A stretch of DNA of 64,000 bases from Marivirga tractuosa DSM 4126 (GTDB lineage: Bacteria > Bacteroidota > Bacteroidia > Cytophagales > Cyclobacteriaceae): assembly GCF_000183425.1 (NCBI RefSeq), contig NC_014759.1, positions 1,488,001-1,552,000 on the forward strand. The letters are read 5' to 3'. Under the pieces are notes generated by a model. That model saw nothing but the letters and a program-made list of their open reading frames with translations, was not told the origin of the DNA and did no database searches. Below are positions 55,907-63,368 of the stretch, one piece after another; position 1 is the first letter of the stretch, and the number at the start of each line of letters is the position of its first letter. The position numbers were made by a program, and so were the translations under genes.

Positions 55907-57010
55907 ATGAATACTTTAAAAATGAAAGATTGGGGCTTAGGCCTTGGAAAACATGTAGTCATCGCAGGGCCTTGTTCGGTAGAAACAGAAAAGCAAATTG
56001 ATGACCTATGCAACAGCTTTGAGCATGAACCGCAAATAGGTATGTTCCGCGGGGGAATTTGGAAACCTCGTACCCGACCAGGAAATTTCGAAGGATTAGG
56101 AGAAGAAGCTTTACCTTGGCTGCAAAAAGTGAAAAGTAGATTACATATTCCAGTTTGTGTGGAGGTGGCCAATACCAGTCATGTAGAAGCCGCTTTAAAG
56201 CATGATATTGATGTGCTTTGGATTGGAGCCAGAACCACTGTAAATCCATTCTCTGTGCAAGAAATTGCAGATTCGTTGAGAGGGGTTGATATCCCCGTAA
56301 TGGTAAAAAACCCGATCAATCCGGATCTAGCATTATGGGTTGGCGCTTTAGAAAGAATGCATGATGTGGGCATTAATAAACTAGCCGCAATACACAGAGG
56401 GTTTGCTGACCCTTACGATAAAATTTACAGGAACAAGCCAAACTGGAATTTGGCAATGCAACTGAAACTGGAATTGCCTGAAATTGAAATCATTAATGAC
56501 CCTAGCCATATTTCAGGGAAGTGGGAAATGGTGCAGTCTGTAGCCCAAAGAGCTCTTAATTTCGGAATCGATGGCTTGATGATAGAAACACATCCAACCC
56601 CTGCTGAAGCCTGGTCAGATGCCCGTCAGCAGTTAAATCCTGAGCAATTATTGACTTTACTAAAAGAAATCTCCTTCCGTGAACGGATTGATTTTGAAAA
56701 TCAAATTCCTGAAAATTTGAAAGAAATGCGTAATTCAATCGATCATATTGATCAAAAACTAATAGATTTACTTTCTGATCGCTTCCATTTGATAGACAAA
56801 GTTGGAGCTTACAAAAAAGCCCATGAATTATCAGTTTATCAAGGAGGAAGATGGAAAGACGTATTGGAAAGCAGAATTAAGTTAGGTACTGAAAAAGATA
56901 TGAGCGAAAAGTTTATGAAAAACTTGTTGATCGCTATACATGACGAATCCATTAAAAGACAGGAAAAGCAAATCGCCAATAAGGATGTTGAACCTTTAAC
57001 CATTATATGA
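55907..57010 (+). CDS. DAHP synthase / chorismate mutase fusion, copy 2
   Basis: A 367-aa paralogue of the 51396 gene with the same order of domains: KDOPS-like DAHP synthase (1-265; IAGPCSVETEKQIDDLC, MFRGGIWKPRTRPGNFEG, VKNPINPDLALWVGALERM, IINDPSHISGKWEM) and AroQ-type chorismate mutase (about 275-350; LKEMRNSIDHIDQKLIDLLS). The true start is ATG 55907; an upstream in-frame extension to a TTG at 55739 runs through the attenuator and is not a gene. It is controlled by the Phe/Tyr leader and coupled to aroB by a 4-nt overlap. Together with copy 1 the organism can tune DAHP entry by two differently regulated enzymes. Confidence 0.95.
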   Translation: MNTLKMKDWGLGLGKHVVIAGPCSVETEKQIDDLCNSFEHEPQIGMFRGGIWKPRTRPGNFEGLGEEALPWLQKVKSRLHIPVCVEVANTSHVEAALKHDIDVLWIGARTTVNPFSVQEIADSLRGVDIPVMVKNPINPDLALWVGALERMHDVGINKLAAIHRGFADPYDKIYRNKPNWNLAMQLKLELPEIEIINDPSHISGKWEMVQSVAQRALNFGIDGLMIETHPTPAEAWSDARQQLNPEQLLTLLKEISFRERIDFENQIPENLKEMRNSIDHIDQKLIDLLSDRFHLIDKVGAYKKAHELSVYQGGRWKDVLESRIKLGTEKDMSEKFMKNLLIAIHDESIKRQEKQIANKDVEPLTII

Positions 57011-58023
57011 GCAAAGTATATTTTGAAGAATTAAGTTATATAGAAGAGCTCTTAGCTTCAATTGAACATTCGCAATTATTTGTTCTTGCGGATGAAAACA
57101 GCAAAGAACACTGCTATCCTCTGCTAAAGAATCACTTGGAACATCATCAAGTGATAGAAATCGCTTCTGGTGAAAAACATAAAACCTTGGATAGCTGCAA
57201 TTTGATTTGGAATGCCTTGACTAATGCTACTGCAGATCGAAAAGCATTGCTGGTTAATTTAGGCGGTGGTGTAATCACGGATATAGGGGGCTTCTGTGCA
57301 GGCACCTACAAACGTGGTATTCGATTTATTAATATCCCCACTACCTTGCTCTCGCAAGTTGATGCAAGCGTGGGTGCCAAAACAGGTATAGACTATAATG
57401 AATATAAAAACCATATCGGACTATTTTGTGAAGCTGAAGCAGTATTAGTTAATCCAATATTTCATAAAACTTTACCTAAAGAGCAATTGGTATCAGGCTA
57501 TGCCGAAATGCTAAAACATGGTTTGATTGCAGATGAAAAGCATTGGCAAGATTGTCTTGAAAATGGATCTGAAAAGTTCAGCAATGAATTGATTCAACAA
57601 TCAGTAAAAATCAAAGAAGATGTGGTGAAGTCTGATCCTACCGAGAAGGGATTAAGAAAGATTTTGAATTTTGGACATACGATAGGGCACGCCATTGAAA
57701 CTCATTTATTAAATACTGAAAATGAATTATTGCACGGTGAAGCAATAGGATTAGGAATGATAGCGGAAGCTTATATTAGTAAATCAAAAGGATTATTAAG
57801 CGAGCAAGAATACAAATTAATAGTAGAAGAATTATGGAAAATTTACAAAAGCCCTAAAATAGAAAAAGCCTCTTACGCTGAGATAAAAAGGCTTTGTAAA
57901 CAAGATAAAAAGAATCAAAATGGTGAACTCAACATGAGCTTGCTCAAAAATATCGGACAAGCAATCTATGATATTCCTGTTGAAGAGGAACTGATAGATC
58001 AAGCGTTAAATGAAATACTATAA
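57007..58023 (+). CDS. aroB: 3-dehydroquinate synthase
   Basis: A 338-aa NAD-dependent enzyme converting DAHP to 3-dehydroquinate. Signatures: VNLGGGVITDIGGFCAGTYK, GIRFINIPTTLLSQVDASVG, the metal-binding GYAEMLKHGLIAD (Glu), and the His motifs FGHTIGHAIETH and LLHGEAIGLGM. Length fits the family. The ATG overlaps the stop of the DAHP synthase gene (ATGA), so it is in the attenuator-controlled operon. It ends 6 nt inside the convergent YtxH-like gene. Confidence 0.96.
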   Translation: MSKVYFEELSYIEELLASIEHSQLFVLADENSKEHCYPLLKNHLEHHQVIEIASGEKHKTLDSCNLIWNALTNATADRKALLVNLGGGVITDIGGFCAGTYKRGIRFINIPTTLLSQVDASVGAKTGIDYNEYKNHIGLFCEAEAVLVNPIFHKTLPKEQLVSGYAEMLKHGLIADEKHWQDCLENGSEKFSNELIQQSVKIKEDVVKSDPTEKGLRKILNFGHTIGHAIETHLLNTENELLHGEAIGLGMIAEAYISKSKGLLSEQEYKLIVEELWKIYKSPKIEKASYAEIKRLCKQDKKNQNGELNMSLLKNIGQAIYDIPVEEELIDQALNEIL

Positions 58024-58251
58024 TTTCATTTTCTCACGAAATGATTTTGCACTGTGAATGGCTGAATCACTCAAATCATTTAGCCAGTCTGAATCTAAAC
58101 TTTCTTCAGTATGTCTTTTGATATTTCTTAACCGATCCGCTACAGTTCTTGTAACTTTTTTACCATTTTTACTTTTCAAAAGGGCTCCAGCTGCTACTAC
58201 TGTAGCAGCACCTGCTAAAAATGAAAAAATTGATTTACTTGTCGTGCTCAT
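58018..58251 (-). CDS. YtxH-domain small membrane protein
   Basis: A 77-aa protein with a hydrophobic N-terminal helix (7-24, FSFLAGAATVVAAGALL) and a basic, then acidic helical tail (KSKNGKKVTRTVADRLRNIK). The start MSTTSKSIFSFLAGA and the length fit YtxH-like general stress proteins. It lies convergent with aroB, overlapping its end by 6 nt, and divergent from aroA. Confidence 0.75.
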   Translation of the reverse strand: MSTTSKSIFSFLAGAATVVAAGALLKSKNGKKVTRTVADRLRNIKRHTEESLDSDWLNDLSDSAIHSAKSFREKMKL

Positions 58252-58324
58252 TGTATTAAAATTTAAAGTTGATAGCTTGATAACGCTTAACTTATAAAAA
58301 CAGTTTAAACTAATAAAGAATATT

Positions 58325-59575
58325 TTGAATTATTTTATAAAACAATATAAAAATTCTACCAATAACGGAATTTGTTCTATCAATCTTCCTAGCTCAAAAA
58401 GTGAATCGAATCGTTTATTGGTTATGAATGCACTTTCTGATGGAAAAATTGATCTTAACAACCTTTCTAGTGCAAGAGACACACAAACGTTGATCAAGCT
58501 TTTAGAAAATGAAAATGAATTAAATACATTTGATGTCTTGGATGCTGGAACTGCCATGCGTTTTCTGACCGCTTACTTTGCAGTTGCCACGAAAAACGAA
58601 GTAGCTTTAACTGGAACAGAGAGGATGAAAAAGCGTCCAATTAGAATTCTGGTAAATGCTTTAAGATCAATTGGGGCAGAAATTAGCTATAACAATGAAG
58701 AAGGATTTCCACCTTTGAAAATTAAGCCATTTCAAAAGCAAATAAGTTCAAAAATATCAATTCCTGGAAATATAAGTAGTCAATACATCTCCGCCTTATT
58801 GATGATAGCTCCTTCCCTACCTCATGGGCTAGAAATCAAAATTGAACCACCAGTTTTTAGCAAGCCCTATATCAACATGACTTTGGGTTTGATGGAATTA
58901 TCTGGGATTCAGTATTCTCAAAATAAAAATACTATTTCTATACAGTATCAAAAATATCAAGAAAGCTCCCAAGGTGTAGAATCAGATTGGTCAGCCTCCA
59001 GTTATTGGTTTTCAATTATTGCACAATCAGAAATTGGCAAAAAGGTGTTTCTGGAAGGGTTGAAAAGTAAAAGCTTTCAAGGAGACAATGACATAAAAGA
59101 AATAGTTGGCAACTTTGGTGTAAGTTACAAATTTGAAAAAACTGGTATACTACTAGAGAAAATTAGTTCTGCAAAAAATAGTCTGTTAAAGTTAGACTTT
59201 AAAAAATGTCCTGATTTAGCTCAGACCGTTTTACCTTGCGCTGCTTCTTTAAATGTGGATTTGGAAATGACAGGTTTGGAGAGCTTAAGAATTAAGGAAA
59301 CAGACAGAATTTCGGCTTTGCAAAACGAATTATCAAAATTCAATTGTAAACTTACAGAACCAGAAAAAGGCATTTGGAAGCTCGATAGCTCAAATTTCAA
59401 AGCGAAAGAAGGTATAATAATTGAAACCTATGAAGACCACAGAATGGCAATGGGCTTTGCACCATTGGCCTTAAAAACAGGAATCCAAATTAAAGATATT
59501 GAGGTAGTGAATAAATCTTATCCCAGTTTTTGGGAGGATTTAGAATTATTCGGTTTTGAGTTGGTCGAGCAATGA
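58325..59575 (+). CDS. aroA: 3-phosphoshikimate 1-carboxyvinyltransferase (EPSP synthase)
   Basis: A 416-aa enzyme condensing shikimate 3-phosphate with PEP. Conserved parts: LPSSKSESNRLLVMNALSDG (Lys and Arg for substrate), LDAGTAMRFLTAYFA, GTERMKKRPIRILVNALRSI, PGNISSQYISALLMIAPSLP, ESDWSASSYWF, KETDRISALQNELSKF and TYEDHRMAMGFAPLA. No ATG is available before residue 34, so the TTG at 58325 is taken as start. The 3' end overlaps the convergent receptor gene by 30 nt. The YtxH-like gene separates it from aroB, so it may have its own promoter. Confidence 0.94.
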   Translation: MNYFIKQYKNSTNNGICSINLPSSKSESNRLLVMNALSDGKIDLNNLSSARDTQTLIKLLENENELNTFDVLDAGTAMRFLTAYFAVATKNEVALTGTERMKKRPIRILVNALRSIGAEISYNNEEGFPPLKIKPFQKQISSKISIPGNISSQYISALLMIAPSLPHGLEIKIEPPVFSKPYINMTLGLMELSGIQYSQNKNTISIQYQKYQESSQGVESDWSASSYWFSIIAQSEIGKKVFLEGLKSKSFQGDNDIKEIVGNFGVSYKFEKTGILLEKISSAKNSLLKLDFKKCPDLAQTVLPCAASLNVDLEMTGLESLRIKETDRISALQNELSKFNCKLTEPEKGIWKLDSSNFKAKEGIIIETYEDHRMAMGFAPLALKTGIQIKDIEVVNKSYPSFWEDLELFGFELVEQ

Positions 59576-60334
59576 GTTGAAATACTGAGGAGCTTTTAAC
59601 ATTCTGCTACCGTACCAGCTGAACATTTCACCATCAACCATAATAAAATCCGCACGAGGAAACTCCTTTCTTAGCTCTTCTATATGTTTTGGCTCAAATG
59701 GAAAAGGCTCTGATGAAAGGAATATATAGTCAGGATGCTGCTTGACAATTTCATCCATCCCCTTTGCAGGATATCGATCCTTTTCCACTATATTTTTAAA
59801 ACCTGAAAATTGCAGCATCTCAGAAATAAAAGTGTCTTTACCAGCCCACATCCAAGGGCTTTTCCAAATGCAATAAGCTACATTAATACTTGAAAGGGGT
59901 TTCTTTATGGAATCAAATTCCTGTATAATGCTATGTGTAATTTCTTCTGCCTTTTTAGATCTGTCTGTCAATTCTCCTATATCTTCCATCATTTCCAGAG
60001 CGGTTTCAAAACCATCAACATCTGAAACATAGACCGGACAGACTCTTGAAAGTTTCTCTACGTACTGTTTTACATTTTCCTCTTTACTTGCAATAATCAA
60101 GTCTGGCTGTAGGGATCTTATCTTATCTAAATGCTGTTGTTTAGTACCGCCAATGATTACCTTTTCTTCTATAAAGTTTTTAGGGTGAACACAAAACTTT
60201 GTAATACCCACAATCTCTTCACTTAAACCCAAATCATACAAATACTCTGTTATTGAAGGCACTAGGCTTACTATTCTTTTCGGATAGGAGTCTAATTGAA
60301 CTAGGTTATTAATTTGGTCTTTTAAACTAGGCAT
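59546..60334 (-). CDS. BtuF/FhuD-like helical-backbone metal receptor without signal peptide
   Basis: A 262-aa protein with the periplasmic-binding fold of the cobalamin/siderophore class: RIVSLVPSITEYLYDLGLSE, EEIVGITKFCVHP, IIGGTKQQHLDKIRSLQPDL, VDGFETALEMMEDIGEL, CIWKSPWMWAGKDTFISEML. There is no signal peptide or lipobox; the start at 60334 leaves just a short N-terminus before RIVSLVPS. No permease or ATPase gene is near. It may be a cytosolic corrinoid or metal-ligand binding protein. The 3' end overlaps aroA by 30 nt on the opposite strand. Confidence 0.85.
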   Translation of the reverse strand: MPSLKDQINNLVQLDSYPKRIVSLVPSITEYLYDLGLSEEIVGITKFCVHPKNFIEEKVIIGGTKQQHLDKIRSLQPDLIIASKEENVKQYVEKLSRVCPVYVSDVDGFETALEMMEDIGELTDRSKKAEEITHSIIQEFDSIKKPLSSINVAYCIWKSPWMWAGKDTFISEMLQFSGFKNIVEKDRYPAKGMDEIVKQHPDYIFLSSEPFPFEPKHIEELRKEFPRADFIMVDGEMFSWYGSRMLKAPQYFNSLLDQLKTE

Positions 60335-60360
60335 AGAATAACTTATAATATTTTAGACAT

Positions 60361-60389
60361 AAAAAAAGCTTCATCTTTTGGACGAAGCT
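60361..60389 (-). terminator. Rho-independent terminator after the first YfiR-like gene
   Basis: AGCTTCATC (60367-60375) pairs with GACGAAGCT (60381-60389) with one G-T pair; a run of T follows on the minus strand. It ends the transcript of the YfiR-like gene at 60414. Confidence 0.7.
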
Positions 60390-60413
60390 CTACACGATAA
60401 GTTTTTAAAAAAT

Positions 60414-60938
60414 TTAAATAGTAATTCCCATATTAACTAATTGACTAGATACTTTCAGATTACTATTCGTAAATGTAGCTTGGTTAATTTCAAATTTCAA
60501 TTTCCCTCCAACTTCTCTGAAATTAATAGAAGATCCTTTTTTACCTAATCCTGATTTGTCAGTAATAATTAAAGTTGGCTTGGTATCGTATTTTTCTAAA
60601 ATAGTCTCGAAATCTCTACTCTTATCAGCAGCCAAATAAATTATATGTGCAGTTTTTAACTCCGCAACATCTGAGATATTTACAATTTCAGCATTTTGTC
60701 CTTTCACCTGTCTTTGCCCATATAATTTGGACAATTGATCATAAACATCATCATCTCCATAAACTGCAATTATAAAGTCACCTGACTTGGAATCATCTGG
60801 CCACTCGATATATTTAATAAAATTAAAAATCAGCATCGAATGGATTTCATGCATAGGTCTTTGCGCATTTGCATCAAAGGAGTTGACAACAAAAGAAACA
60901 AAGAATACAAAAATGAATATTTTAAAAGTAAATTTCAT
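60414..60938 (-). CDS. YfiR family (DUF4154) periplasmic protein, copy 1
   Basis: A 174-aa protein with a signal peptide (ending NANAQR), then RPMHEIHSMLIFNFIKYIEW, FIIAVYGDDDVYDQLSKLYG, HIIYLAADKSRDFETILEKY and SSINFREVGGKLKFEINQAT. This is the YfiR/DUF4154 pattern. YfiR of Pseudomonas represses the diguanylate cyclase YfiN; no YfiN-like gene is present here and Bacteroidota homologues may act differently. It is the tandem paralogue of the gene at 61154, each with its own terminator. Confidence 0.85.
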   Translation of the reverse strand: MKFTFKIFIFVFFVSFVVNSFDANAQRPMHEIHSMLIFNFIKYIEWPDDSKSGDFIIAVYGDDDVYDQLSKLYGQRQVKGQNAEIVNISDVAELKTAHIIYLAADKSRDFETILEKYDTKPTLIITDKSGLGKKGSSINFREVGGKLKFEINQATFTNSNLKVSSQLVNMGITI

Positions 60939-61082
60939 AATTCAAGAATTTCGATTCCACTTAACAGCCAAAATTAACACTATTCTTTAGAAATTTATAT
61001 TCAATTAAAGAAATAAGCCAATTTTAACAGCAAAAGATAAAATAAATACAACTATTACTGCTAATATTTTTATTTGAAGTAA

Positions 61083-61127
61083 AAAAACCCTAACTACAAG
61101 ATTTCTATAACCTTCAGCTAGGGTAAA
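61083..61127 (-). terminator. Terminator candidate after the second YfiR-like gene
   Basis: ACCCTA (61088-61093) pairs with TAGGGT (61120-61125), with extra pairing inside, followed by T on the minus strand. A long loop lowers the confidence. Confidence 0.5.
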
Positions 61128-61153
61128 AAACTAAACTAAATCACTATGTCTTC

Positions 61154-61672
61154 TTAGATTAAAATCCCCATGCTGGTTAATTGATTTGAAATCTTCAAAT
61201 TACTTCCCTTGATGGACTCCTGATTAATCTCAAATCTCAATTTTCCGTTAATCTCTTGAAAATTGATACAACTTCCTTTCTTACCAAGACCATTTTTGTC
61301 AGTAATCGTCAAAGTTGATTTTCCTGCAAACTTCTCTTGAGCTGCTTCAAACTCTCTACTTTTATTGCTTGATAAGTAAAGGACATGTGCATTATTTACT
61401 GCACTTACGTTATCAACATTAACAACTTTAACACTTTGACCTTTTACAGTTCTCTTAGCGTAAAAGTTTTGAATTGTACTTGCAACATTTTCATCACCTA
61501 CCACAGCAATAACAAAATTTCCTGATTTGGTCTCTGTAGGCCATTCTACATATTTAATAAAATTAAACATTAACATTGAATGGATCTCGTGCATTGGTCT
61601 TTCTCCTGATTTAAGGTTAAAACCAATTACCATTAGTGCAATTACGATTAATACTCTACTGATTCTTTTCAT
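61154..61672 (-). CDS. YfiR family (DUF4154) periplasmic protein, copy 2
   Basis: A 172-aa protein closely similar to copy 1 across its length: RPMHEIHSMLMFNFIKYVEW, FVIAVVGDENVASTIQNFYA, HVLYLSSNKSREFEAAQEKF, SCINFQEINGKLRFEINQES. Signal peptide at residues 1-22. The roughly 50% identity with its neighbour by eye indicates an old tandem duplication. Role presumably periplasmic sensing or binding; c-di-GMP control is only inferred by family. Confidence 0.85.
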   Translation of the reverse strand: MKRISRVLIVIALMVIGFNLKSGERPMHEIHSMLMFNFIKYVEWPTETKSGNFVIAVVGDENVASTIQNFYAKRTVKGQSVKVVNVDNVSAVNNAHVLYLSSNKSREFEAAQEKFAGKSTLTITDKNGLGKKGSCINFQEINGKLRFEINQESIKGSNLKISNQLTSMGILI

Positions 61673-61772
61673 TTTATAATTATTGATAATTTACACTACA
61701 AAGGTAGAACCATGATTTTTATCAGTAAATCGAAAAAGCACCAATAGCTTTCAGAAGTAATATTTTAAGGAA

Positions 61773-62849
61773 TTAAGACAATTTGTATCTAAAATTATGC
61801 TTGTCCTTGAGGTTTACAACAAATGAATATAATAAATCAATAACAGATTGAACATCACTGCTGTGTACCATTTCTACAGTCGTATGCATGTACTTGAGCG
61901 GAAGCGATACTAAAGCCGATGGAACGCCCTCGTTGCTGTACGCAAATGCATCAGTATCAGTACCGGTAGCTCTACTAGCAGCCGATCTTTGAAAGGGTAT
62001 TTTACCTTTTTCTGCCAATTCTATCAGCATTTTCAACAAATTATTTTGAACCGCAGGCCCATAAGTTAAAACTGGTCCTTTTCCTGATTTTTGATCCCCA
62101 CTTTCTACTTTATTATAAAGAGGAGAATGCGTATCATGGCAAACATCAGTAATAACCGCTACATCTGGTTTGATTTGATGCGCTATCATTTGCGCCCCTT
62201 TCAATCCAACCTCTTCTTGCACAGCATTCACTATATATAATGCAAATGGAATTTGATCTTTGTTTTCATGGATCTTACGAGCTACCTCTGCAATCATAAA
62301 TCCACCAATTCTATTATCCAAGGCTCTTCCTACAATATAATCTTTATCTTTAAGATACATTAATTCATCATCAAACGTGATCACACAGCCTACATGTATG
62401 CCCATTTTCTCCACTTCCTCTTTATTATTGGCCCCAACATCAATAAAAATATTCTTTAACTCGGGCTTGATGTCATTCTCTTTATTTCTCACATGAATTG
62501 CAGGCCAGCCAAAAATTCCTTTTACTATGCCCTTATCAGTATGAATATTGACTCTTTTCGATGGAGCAATCTGATGATCTGAACCACCATTTCTAACTAC
62601 ATATATATATCCATCATCAGAAATATAATTCACAAACCAAGAAATTTCATCGGCATGCGCTTCGATTACAACCTTATAAGGAGCATCTTTATTTATAATT
62701 GCTGCTACTGTACCGTAATTATCTTGAATAAATTCATCCGTATACGGTTTGATATATTCTAACCAAAGTTTTTGTCCACTGGTCTCGAATCCTGTTGGAG
62801 CTGCATTATTTAAATATTTAAAAAGAAAATCTTCTGCTATCTTATCCAT
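61773..62849 (-). CDS. M42 family metallo-aminopeptidase
   Basis: A 358-aa cytosolic peptidase of the M42 (glutamyl aminopeptidase/FrvX) family. Metal and catalytic residues are visible: VVIEAHADEISWFV (His, Asp), YIVGRALDNRIGGFM (Asp), NAVQEEVGLKGAQM (Glu-Glu), AVITDVCHDTHSP (Asp) and KYMHTTVEMVHSSDV (His). It forms large oligomers in homologues and trims peptides. Monocistronic on the minus strand. Confidence 0.93.
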   Translation of the reverse strand: MDKIAEDFLFKYLNNAAPTGFETSGQKLWLEYIKPYTDEFIQDNYGTVAAIINKDAPYKVVIEAHADEISWFVNYISDDGYIYVVRNGGSDHQIAPSKRVNIHTDKGIVKGIFGWPAIHVRNKENDIKPELKNIFIDVGANNKEEVEKMGIHVGCVITFDDELMYLKDKDYIVGRALDNRIGGFMIAEVARKIHENKDQIPFALYIVNAVQEEVGLKGAQMIAHQIKPDVAVITDVCHDTHSPLYNKVESGDQKSGKGPVLTYGPAVQNNLLKMLIELAEKGKIPFQRSAASRATGTDTDAFAYSNEGVPSALVSLPLKYMHTTVEMVHSSDVQSVIDLLYSFVVNLKDKHNFRYKLS

Positions 62850-62944
62850 AATTAAATTGTATGTTAATTAAATGTCAATGCTAAGATAAGCGTTGCTGAT
62901 AGCAAAATGTTACTCAATCCTAATAAAATCTGAGAAATAGGACA

Positions 62945-63136
62945 TTAATTCCTACCTGCTATTAAGAATGGGAGAAGAAATATTGCACCAACCGTAGCAA
63001 AAGATAAATTAATTGCGAAGCCCAATATTCTAAAGGGTAATAATAGCAACCAAATTAAAGGGTAAAGAAATAAGGCTAAAATTGCTAGCGGCCAACAAAT
63101 AACCAAAAGAATACACCAAAGTAAGAATCTTATCAT
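62945..63136 (-). CDS. Small membrane protein
   Basis: A 63-aa, almost fully hydrophobic protein with two or three TM segments (FLLWCILLVICWPLAILALF, LIWLLLLPFRILGFAINLSF, AIFLLPFLIAGRN). Function unknown; similar short proteins occur singly in Bacteroidota. Composition supports a real membrane protein rather than chance. Confidence 0.6.
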   Translation of the reverse strand: MIRFLLWCILLVICWPLAILALFLYPLIWLLLLPFRILGFAINLSFATVGAIFLLPFLIAGRN

Positions 63137-63314
63137 GACTGTTGTTTTTTTACTTTAGCTTTTTCAATTGATGTGCCAATATTTAAAATGCACTTTTTAA
63201 TAGGTTGGACAAACACCAAGCTTTGGTGTGCATTAGAAATGAACAGTAAACTGTCCGAATTTGCACAGTATCAATGAAGTTTTTTTTGAACAAACGAAGA
63301 GGAATACTAAACTG

Positions 63315-63351
63315 AAAAGCCCTTAAATTTTTTGAGGCTTTAACGGCTTTT
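63315..63351 (-). terminator. Terminator candidate after the amidohydrolase
   Basis: AAAAGCC-c-TTAAA (63315-63327) pairs with TTTAA-c-GGCTTTT (63339-63351) around an 11-nt loop, with one C-C mismatch. It lies 17 bp after the stop of the amidohydrolase gene. Confidence 0.5.
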
Positions 63352-63368
63352 CCAAATGAGAAGCTTTT

